From assembly GCA_001179505.1 (NCBI GenBank), contig CDMY01000278.1, forward strand, positions 84,358-136,526: a stretch of DNA of 52,169 bases, written 5' to 3'. A model generated the notes under the pieces. The model saw nothing but the letters and a program-made list of their open reading frames with translations. It ran no database searches and had not been told where the DNA came from. Both the position numbers and the translations under genes were made by a program. Below, piece by piece: positions 40,971 to 49,931 of the stretch (positions are counted from its first letter, which is position 1; each line of letters opens with the position of its first letter). This DNA comes from Vitrella brassicaformis (Eukaryota > Sar > Vitrellaceae).

Positions 40971-43900
40971 TCAGGCAGCCACCGCCCGACCTGCTTTGGT
41001 TCTGAGTGTGGGGTGGTCGCCGCGGCCCCACGGCAAGTACCCCTTGGTGATCTCACACAGTCTGGATCGAGCAACCACACACACACACACACATACACAC
41101 ATACACACACGTACGGCCACCCATCTGTGTGTGTGTGTGTGTCGGCTTTGCTTACTTGTCTGCACATTTGGTGACGTTTGGGATCTTAACCGGGCCCCCC
41201 TCCCAGTTCTGATACAGCCGGGTGGTGAAGCACGTGAAGTCGGCGATGATATCTGCCGGCACGTCTGAAAGTGCACACAGCACAGCACAGCACAGCACAC
41301 ACGGACAAAGGCAGGGCATTGAGCGGTCTCTCGGTCTGTCAGTGAGCCCGTGTGTGTGTGTGCGGATGTGGGTGTGGGTGGTGTGGTGTGGTGTTACTCG
41401 ATGTGTTGTAGATGACGTGATAGTGGGTGGGGCCCGAACACGCTGACACATCACATGACACACACAGACACAGACGACAGACAGACAGATGCTCGTGCGT
41501 GTGTGTGTCCGGCTGTTCGTTCAGTGTGCTCACTGCCGCGGGGCGCCCGGTTGTGCACAACGAAGAAGTCGAAATCGGTCGTCGAGGTGATGGTCGACTC
41601 GACGATCGTCTCTGAAAAGACACACACGCGCACAGAGAGAGAGAGAGAGAGACCATGTCTGCCCATTCACCCCATTCTCTCAATCCATCCCGTCGCTTAC
41701 GCTCCTCCGGATTGTCGATGCGCATCTGCTGCACACGCGACACAGCCGACCCCTCCTCGCCTGCCGGCCCGCCGCCACCACCACCACCACCGCCCCTACC
41801 CCCGCCCCGGCCACCCCCACCGCCACGCCCCCGCGAGTCCTCCCACCGTGGCCGGACGTTGCGATCGTCGTCGCGCCCACCACGACCTCCCCCGCCGCCT
41901 CCCCCGCCGCCATCCGACTTGGCGAATATCTTCTGGTTGATGCGCTTGTTGACGATTGTGAAGACGAGTTGGATGGTGGGGGGTTGCTGGCTTCTTGGGC
42001 GGAGCTCGTCACGGTGGTGGCCCGACTCGGACGCCTGGAGGGCTGCGTTGATGGCCTGCTCGATGACGGGCCTCTCACAGACGAAGGCAATGGCCTTCTG
42101 CGAGTCGCCGGCACCGTCACTGAGGCACACAGGTAAGGAGAGGGAGGTTGTCTGTTTGTCTGTGTGTTGTGGTGAGGTGTGGGAGTGGGGGTGGTGGAAT
42201 ACATACCGGTAGACAAACAGTTTGTCTGGGAGGTAGCCCTGGTGGTGCCGGGCGTAGTGCAGGAAGGCGTCTGTGTCACACACACACACACACACATCGA
42301 GACGAATGAATGGATTGGCAAGGGCCTGTCTGCCTGTCTGTCTGTGTTGCCTCTTACTGGCCAGGAACGGCGCCAAACCGTTGGCTACTTCAACGCGCCC
42401 CCCGTAGAAACTCTCCTGCCCCCAAACACACACACCATGTCAATGACATCCATCCACACACCAACCATATATATGTGTGTGTGTGTCTGACCTCATGGTA
42501 GATGCGCGTGAAGGCTGTGTTGGTGGTCGCGATCATGCCACAGCACGTCTGCATCTTGCCGCCGACCAGCTTCCGGATGAAATCAAACCCAACTAACATC
42601 ACGCGGCTGCACAACACACCACAACACACACACATTCCCTCTCTTATGCGGTGAATGGATGGATGGATGTGTGTGTGTGATTGCTGCCCACCTGGTGTCG
42701 AGGTTGCGGGTGAGGTCGCTGGGCGGCTGCAGGGTGTACTGGTAGCCGCCCATCTTGCAACGGATGTCGCCGAAACAACCTGCACACACACACACAGAGA
42801 GAGAGAGAGAGACCGCAAAACGGTCCATCGACACGTGTGATGTGTGCGCAGCGCGTGTGGCTGACCGGCCCTTCCCATTGACCTACCCTTGATGGCCATG
42901 ACGCCTTTGCCGCGGTCGTTGCGATTCCGGAGGTCCTGCACCGCCTCAGAACACTTCTCGAACCGGATGCACTGCATATGGAAGCAACACACGACACCGA
43001 CACAGAGAGGGTGTCTGTGTGCTGTGTGTGTGTGTTGCGCTGACCTGGGAGGCCACGGGGCAGTTGGAGTGGGCCCCCGAGAGGAACTCCTTGAGCTGCT
43101 TGTAGCCGAGATCGCCGTTGGCCTTGGTGCTGAACACACACACACATATATATATATACACACAGACAGACACACACACACTCTCTCTCTCTCTGACCCT
43201 TTCGGCAGTATCCAGAGGATCATGTGGATGCTCTGCCGATTCGCCAAAATCTTCTCCTCGATCTCCGCGAGGTCGTCCCGATCGACGTCTGCACAAAGAC
43301 AAAGCAGCACACCCACACTCCCTCCCTCCCTCCCTGTCTGTCCGTCTGAGTGTTTCGCGTACGCCCGGCGCGTGTTGAGGGGCGAAGGATGTGGTGGTAG
43401 TTGAAGAGGTCCTGCGAGCCGTTCTCCGGCCGCGGCGGGGCCTCAAGCCTCGTGCTGCGGGCCGTCTGCAGCACCACCTCGGACAGCGCCTCGGCCTCCT
43501 CATAGGCGCCGTGCGGGAAGACTATCATCACCTTGGTGAAGTCCAAACTTGTGTCCTCATCCGGCTGCACACACACACACACACACACATTCCAAACCTC
43601 TGTGTGTTGGTGTGGGTGTGGGTGTGGGTGTGGGTACCTCTCTCCTCTCGGTGGTGCGATTGCGGTCGCCTTTGGGGAGGGTGCGCCCCCAGGCCTCGAC
43701 GGGGGCGGTCTGCACACTCGCGTGGAACTCCTCGATGAGCTGCTGGTTGTCCTTCAGGTTCTTGACGCGGTCCAGGTGCTCCGCCGTCTTGACCATCCTG
43801 ATGTCTGACACACACACACACACACACACAGACACACACACAGACACACACACAGAGGGGGAGGGTGTGTTGGGTTGAGTTGAGCCTTGTGGATTGCCTA

Positions 43901-46529
43901 CGTGGGGGCATGCGCGTGTAGCGTCCGATGTTGTTCATCATCTGCGGCTCGTTCTTCATGTCCTCGTCCAGACCTGCACACACAGCATCAGTCAGTCAAC
44001 ACACCACCCACACACACACCACAGCACAATGACACTCATCCGGCCAGCCGCCCGGCTCTGCGTCGTGTGTTGTGTGTTGTGTGCTGACCGAGCTTCTGGC
44101 AGAAGCAGGCGGGGATGTAGGGCTTGAAGCCGCCCTTGCCGCGCGCCTCTCCCACGATGAAGAACTGCCTGTCGGTGCTGGGCATGCGGCTGTCACCCAC
44201 CTTGGTCTGCACACACGACACATGCACAGGGGGAGGCGTGTGTGGTGTGGTGTCTGTTGGTCTCGCCCACTCTGAAGTAGTCGCCGTAGCTGATGGTCTG
44301 GCCGCTGCCGAGGGTAAAGGTGTCCGACATCTTCATCTCGACAATCTGATGCCATACACAAACAGACAGACACGGACAGACACGCAAGAGAGAGGGAGAG
44401 GGAGAGGGAGAGAGGTGGAAAGCATCAATATGTGTGACTGTGTGTGTGCTGTGGTGTGTGCGCACGTCTGCGATGCGGTAGACGTCGCCCTTGTCTTTGT
44501 TGGTGGTGTAGGTGGTGATGACCTGCGACCCTCGCACGGCCTCGGCAATCCTCCCCAACGAGATCTCCTCACGTGGACCTGCACACACAACACACAACAC
44601 ACAACACACACACACAGACAGAGATTGCTGTGCTGCTGTTGTGGGTGGTGTGTGGGTGGAGTGCTCACCCCGCTTGCATTTGATGTAGAAGTCCATGGTG
44701 TCCTCCATCAACACACGATGTTTCATCGCTACCTGCACACACAGACAGACAGAGAGACAGACAGACACAGACGACAACGCACACACACACACATACACAT
44801 GGGTGCGAACACACCACAGAAGACAGACAAGATCACGCCCAAGTAACCTACCTCCACCACCGGCGACCCCTCGACAAACCGGGTCGACAGCGCGAACCCC
44901 TTGAGCACGAACAACTTGGCCACGTAGTTGCGGAAACTGCACACATTCGTTCGTCCACACGAGCGACCACACCACACCACACCACATATCTGTCGGTTCG
45001 GCGATTCGGTCTGTGTGTCGTGGTGTGTGGGTTACCGAGGGTCGGGGTGCCTGAGTGATTTGATCTCCACGGTGGGCGCCGTCCCGCTGGCCAGGTCGAA
45101 GTGGAAATCGAAGCCAACCTGACCACCAGCGGAACACAGCAACAGACAGACACAGACACACAACGGTCTTTGGTGCGCGTGTGGGTGGGCGGAGGGGTGA
45201 TTGAGTACCTGCACCAACTGCACACACGAACAGACACACAGACAGACAGACAGACAGACAGACAGCCACACAGTGCGGGCCAGTGTGTGTGTGTGTGTGT
45301 GTTGTTTACCTTGAGGTTGCGATTGCAGACTTTGAAGAGGAAGTCGTAAAAGTTCTTGACCTCCTCCGACATGTCCTCCAGATAGTCTGACGCACACAAC
45401 AAACGACAGACAGACAGACAGACAGACACTCACGACAGTCACCCTGTGTGTGTGCGTGTGTATGTGTATGTGTGTGTGTATGTGTGTGTGTGCTGCCACC
45501 ACTCACTGTAGGAGAGCTCCTTGGTATGTGTGAGGGTGATCTGATACGTCAGCCCCTGACGCACCGGCTGCATGAACCACACCCCACACACAAGGCAGAA
45601 AACACAGCCATTTCGTCACCTCACCCTCGTCTGTGTGTGTTTGTGTTGTGCTGTGGATTGTGCGTACGACGCTGATGGACACGTTGTCCTTGACCTCCTG
45701 CGGCTTGGAGATGATGATGTGGTCACCATCGTTGTACTGAAACAGGCACTGGAGCACCTCGCGGATCTGAACACACACACCACAACACACAATGGCGTCG
45801 ACCCAGTGCCTGCCTTCCCCCCCGCACCTACCTTGGACTCTCCTCGCCCCAACAAGTTCTGCTTTTTCCGCTTCACAACCTGCACACACAACAGAGAGAC
45901 ACACAGTGACGACTCCCACCCTCCCCTCCCCTCCCTCACCAGGTCGGTGCTCCCCGTGCGGGTCGAAGTCGCATTTGTAGAAGATCCATGTCGTCACGCC
46001 GCGCGGCACGGTAGGCGTCACGCGGAAGTTGTTCGTCACCACCTGAGTGGGACGGCCTGCGGGGTTGCGGGTGGCCGCGGGGCGGGGGGCGAAATTCTTC
46101 CGGGCCTCCTTGAGCTGCGCGCGCTTGGGAATCTCCACCATGGGCGGCACCGGCACCTCCTGCTGCACCAACCAACCAACCAACCGACACACAGAGGGGA
46201 CGACAAAACGACACGAAGATGACATCCGAGGACGGCTTTCCCCTCCCCGCGCCCCTCCCTGCCCCCCTCCCACCCCCTCTCACCTCCACGTCCATCATCA
46301 TTCCTCCGTTTCCGCCTGCAGCGGCCGCAGACGGCTCCTCCGGCGAGCGACGGGTCTCCTCGGGCGAGCGACGAGGCTCCCAGCGAGGCGGCTGCTGGGT
46401 GAAGCGGGTGTCACGTGGCTCCCGAGTGTCCCGACGACGGTCTCGGTCTCGGTCATCCCGCCCTCTGTCCCGCCGACCACGGTCATCGTCCCACCGGCCT
46501 CGACGGCCGTTTCCTCCACGACTGTCCAT
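40971..46529 (-). CDS. PIWI-clade Argonaute with RGG-type insertion
   Basis: About 28 exons cover the N, PAZ, MID and Piwi domains. Exon 1 (from 46529) is Arg/Asp-rich with RGG-like words. The N domain begins QVVTNNFRVTPTV. PAZ shows TTYTTNKDKGDVYRI and FTLGSGQTISYGDYF. The PIWI-clade linker LDEDMKNEPQMM...YTRMPPR follows. The Piwi domain keeps slicer candidates: Asp in LVGFDF (codon 42584-42582), Glu in GRVEVANGL, Asp in VYRDGAGDSQ and His in GPTHYHVIY. Clade words YRDGxGD, VNKRIN and YQNW fit PIWI better than plant-type AGO. An insertion of about 60 Gly/Arg residues (about 41930-41725) splits the domain. Exon 7 is nine bases (45217-45209). The ending after LCEITKGY lacks the usual hydrophobic YFL-type C-terminus. 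The junction of exons 2 and 3 is off by one base (see findings). Confidence 0.88.
41725..41930 (-). other. Gly/Arg-rich (RGG) insertion within the Piwi domain
   Basis: On the gene strand, runs of nine Gly, then [16 protein letters not shown] and RGGGRGG, lie between NKRINQKIFAKS and NPEE. In other PIWI proteins these two motifs are separated by a short loop. The Gly codons are mixed, so it is not a simple trinucleotide expansion. RGG motifs usually bind RNA or are methylated by PRMTs and read by Tudor domains. Confidence 0.85.
43809..43856. repeat. CA/CAGA compound microsatellite in PIWI intron
   Basis: About 24 CA-type units with regular GACA interruptions fill the intron next to the acceptor at 43806. 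Confidence 0.9.
45209..45217 (-). other. Nine-base microexon of the PIWI gene (LVQ)
   Basis: TTGGTGCAG lies between CGTGTGTGCAG and GTACTC. It adds LVQ between NRNLK and VGFDFHF in phase 0, restoring the conserved LxLxQIG-type segment of PIWI N-domain/linker regions. Confidence 0.75.
45238..45264. repeat. CAGA microsatellite in PIWI intron
   Basis: Six to seven CAGA units lie in the intron between exons 6 and 7. Confidence 0.9.
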
Positions 46530-47004
46530 ATCGATGAATCGAACAACACGCTGGTGCTGTCCACAAGAGGGGAAACTGCTTCTTTTCTGACTCGACGAAC
46601 GCGAGCTCGGAAATCAAGCTCGCGCAGATCTTCGTCCTTTTCTCATTTTGGAGCACTCCATGCCCCTCGCGGAGACCACCATTGCCTCCGCCGCGTCAGG
46701 GCGCTCCCTGTGATGTGCAAATCTTCCCCGGCCAGTGACATGCCACGGGGAAGGTGCCGGAGTTCGCCGTAAAGTGGCTGGAGGAGGAATTCGAACAGGT
46801 GTGCTCTCGCTTCCACACAGGTGTGCTCTCGCTTCCACACGGGTGTGCTCTCGCTTCCACACAGGTGTGCTCTCGCTTCCACACGGGCATGCCCTCGCTT
46901 CGCTCGGGCATGCACCCCATCGACGCCACACTCACACCCCCTGCCCCTGGCCGCACCCTAACTAAGCGCCACCTCGGCGATCCAGGGGAGCAGTTCCCCG
47001 GCGC
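46530..47004. promoter_or_regulatory. Spacer between PIWI 5' end and retroelement
   Basis: The 475 bases contain GCGAGCT at 46601-46607 and AGCTCGC at 46617-46623, about 75-95 bases upstream of the PIWI start. Further along is the tandem hairpin repeat at 46799-46913. The left boundary of the retroelement is not identifiable. Confidence 0.5.
46799..46913. repeat. 22-bp tandem repeat with inverted-repeat arms
   Basis: Four 22-base units (46799, 46821, 46843 and 46865) each start GTGTG and contain CACAC after a CTCTCGCTTC loop. Unit ends alternate AG, GG, AG, GG, so the array is really a 44-base dimer repeated. A fifth, diverged unit (46887-46913) has eight-base arms, GCATGCCC and GGGCATGC, around a related loop. 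Confidence 0.9.
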
Positions 47005-47640
47005 ATGATTCGAGTACTCTGTCTGTCCCTTCTGACGGCCTGCGCAGCCACATACGGCGCCTCCAGAACCATGAGCGACAGTCGGCCCCCATCGCCGTCG
47101 CCGGGCGACGAGGAGCGGCGGGATTGCTCCCTTTGCGGCGAGTCCCGCCCACTGAGCGACTTCGTGGCTCTGCATCAGGGCGCCGCCTGGCCACCTCCAG
47201 GGACCGACGGGAGGTGCCGCGTCGAGTACTGCCGTTACTGCGTGGTCCGTCTCGGCAGGAGGCGGAGCCGACAGCCCCATCGTCACCGGCATCTGGAGCG
47301 GCGCCCGGAGCAGCGAGGCTGTGTATGGGCGGCCTGTCCGGCATGCCGCCAGTTGTATTGCCCGGAGTGCGTCCTGGGCGTGGATTCGCTGCGTGAGGTG
47401 CCGGCTGATCCGCTTGCCCCCCCGCCGCCTCCCCCCGACCACCGCCAATGCCCTCTCTGCGACCACCCCTACGGACCTGGGGAGCTGCGACACGTCCCGT
47501 GTGAGTGCAATTCTCTGGCGTGCCCCGGGTGCACCGAACAAGCACGCAACCCGCGGTCGGGCGAACTTGTCTGCCCCTACAGCCAGGCCCCCGAGCACTT
47601 CTACTGGCACGAGACCTTCATGGACCTCATGCTGCACTAC
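47005..47640 (+). pseudogene. Retroelement N-terminal region: cysteine-rich zinc-finger module
   Basis: From the Met at 47005 (or 47071, MSDSRPPS) the frame encodes about 210 residues with regularly spaced Cys pairs: CSLC, CRYC, CPAC, CPEC, CPLC and CECNSLACPGC, then EHFYWHETFMDLMLHY. The spacing suggests RING-like or treble-clef fingers, probably nucleic-acid or ubiquitin-pathway related. The frame continues as nonsense to 47829. The sensible continuation lies in another frame beginning right after the duplicated CACTA at 47635-47644. Confidence 0.65.
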
Positions 47641-47644
47641 ACTA

Positions 47645-49931
47645 CGGCCCCCAGCTGCGCGCCCGCCCGCTGCCCGGCCACAGCGACGGCCTCCTGCCGC
47701 TGCTTGCCAACCGGCAGCACGCCCGCCGCCTCGGTATGGCGGTGTGGCATGCCGAACGCGGGGAGTGGGCGCACCTGGACGCTTCTGCGAACTTCGACCA
47801 GGCCGTCGTGCAGCGCGCCTATGAGCTGACCGGCCCGATCTTCCCCACCCTCGACGAGCTCATCACGCGTGGCACCCTCCTCGTCTCTGGCAGCACCCGG
47901 ATCCGGTTCCAGGTGATCGACGAGCCTGGATGCGGCGGCAACTGCGCGCTCAACGGTGTCCGCCGCCAGCTGCACGCATATCGCCGTCGCCGGGCAGCGG
48001 TCGGGCGGCCACATACGGACCGCCTTCCCGACCCGATGCCCTCAGCCGTCGCCCTGCGCGGCCGGCTTGTCGACGATCTGCTCCGGCGCCGCATCGCGGG
48101 CGAATTCGACGGGGTTCTGCTGTATCGCGGCAACACCGACGACGCCGTTCACGCCGACGCCTATATCGAGGGCATCCGGAGTGGAGGGGAAGGGCTGAGT
48201 GAGGTGGAGATGCGGTCGGTGGCCAACATGACAGGCGCCACCATGGTTCTGTGCGACCGGCGTGCCGTCGAGCCCCAGCAGCAGCCGACGGCCCCCTTCC
48301 CCGTCTCTGTGCGGATGGTCGTCCATCCGGAGCCGGCCTATCAGGCTGCAGGCACCCCTACGGTGCATCTACTCTATCTTCATGGCCATTGGGTTTCTAT
48401 GGTTCCCGCCGAGTCCCAGGCGTCGGGCGGGCCGGGGCCTGAGAGCGGGCCGGCTGCCCACGGACGGCGCGACAGGTCAGCGGCCCGTCCTACGTACTCC
48501 GTCCTGGGCCTGCTGGGCGAGCTTGGAGAGCCCGATGCGGCGGGGGCTGCGTCAAGAGGCGACGAGAGGGAGATCGATGCAGCAGGCCGGGAGGAAGGTG
48601 CTGCGGATGGAGAGCCCGATGCGGCGGGGGCTGCGTCAAGAGGCGACGAGGGGGCGAACGATGCGGCAGGCAGAGAGGGAGGTGCTGCGGATGCCGCTGG
48701 CGGCGAGGCGACGACTGCCGAGCGCCACGAGCCCCGCGATGAGGATGCCGCTGTCCTGGACGGCCGCCCTTCAACCCACGACGCCCCGTCTGCGGCGGCA
48801 GTCACCACTCGCCTGGAGGAGCTACGCGCCGAGGACGCCCTCGCTGCTCAACTGAGTCACCTGCACACCGACGAGACCCGCCTGGACCCTCCTGCTGTTC
48901 CGTCACTCGCCTCGCCTTCCGTCCGACGCAGGGTGACAGTGACGAGCGACCCCCCTCGTGTGGTCGTGGAGGTCCAGCTGGCCGACCACTCCGAGAGCCG
49001 AGGGGAGCGGGGCGGCTCGCAGCAAGAAGACCTGCTCCTGGGATCGAACTCGCAGTCCATGGACCCTCGTGATTCTCACTCGGGTGAGCGTCGGGATACT
49101 CCTCCATCGGACGAGCATCGGTGTCCATCTCAACCTCCCGCCCGGCCGCTCCTGCCCCACACCCGAGAGGACGAGGAGGCCCTACAGAGGGAGCTGGCGA
49201 CGCTAAACGAGGACCGCGCTGTGGCAGAGCGCATCGACCGGGAGGAGGAGCTGCGCCGTGGCCGCCGTCGCCCCCGCGCTAGACAGCATGGCCGCTCTCG
49301 CCGTCGCCGCCTTGGCTCGGCCGACCGCCTCACGATCATTTCCCCGTCGGCCAGCAGCGGTGCGAGCAGCGGCGACGACCCAATGGACATCGACTCGCCG
49401 CACCCCTCGCCACCGGCGCCATCACCCCTGGGCGACCGGGCGGCGGGCGAGGGGTCGGCCCAGAGACCGCCGAGGCCCCCCCAGACCTTGGATGAGTTCA
49501 TCGCGGCCGAGGGGCCCAACCCACCTGGGGTTCGCTCGCATCAAGCCATCAGGCGGGCTTGGGCGGATCCTCCCCCCGCCCTGGCCCGGCAGGCCCGCTC
49601 GCTGTCGCCTTCTCGATGCCCCCCTCTGCCCACTGGCCGCCGCCGCAGCGACTCGGAGATCCGGACGACCGTGTCGGCCGCACGGGGCGCTCTAGCCGGC
49701 GGGCGATCCGCTGCGGGGGGCCTGCGAGGCGGCAGGCGCTCGCGGGCAGCAGGACGGCCGGGCCCCGATGCGGGAGTCGATCCGAGGGGCAGTCGCGGCG
49801 CGGATTCCCATACCGATAGCGCCGCCGAAGGGCCACGCCGCACCGGCACTCGGAGGTGCCGCGATCGTGCCCTGCAGCAGCCGCCGCAGGCAGGGGCACG
49901 TCGATCGGGGCGGGAGCGGGGCGACGAGTGA
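47645..49931 (+). pseudogene. Retroelement middle region: OTU-like cysteine protease and disordered linker
   Basis: Frame 3 (codons starting at multiples of three) is open from before 47645 to the TGA at 49929-49931. Near 47920 it encodes DEPGCGGNCALNGVRRQL, matching the catalytic Cys region of OTU proteases. Near 48170 is YIEGIRSGGEGLSEVEMRSV, and near 48370 VHLLYLHGHWVSMVP gives the partner His. After the protease come about 500 residues of low complexity: two copies of a GEPDAAGAASRGDE unit at about 48525 and 48610, acidic helices, then Arg/Ser/Pro-rich sequence. OTU domains cleave ubiquitin or act as viral/retroelement proteases; which applies here is unknown. Confidence 0.6.

Noticed and set aside
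46799-46886. CRISPR-like array
   Set aside because: The 22-base units are directly contiguous without unique spacers, and the host is eukaryotic; this is a tandem repeat.
46696-47637. 313-codon minus-strand ORF
   Set aside because: It runs through the 22-bp repeat and antisense to the retroelement finger region; the repeat peptides and lack of domain motifs mark it as a shadow.
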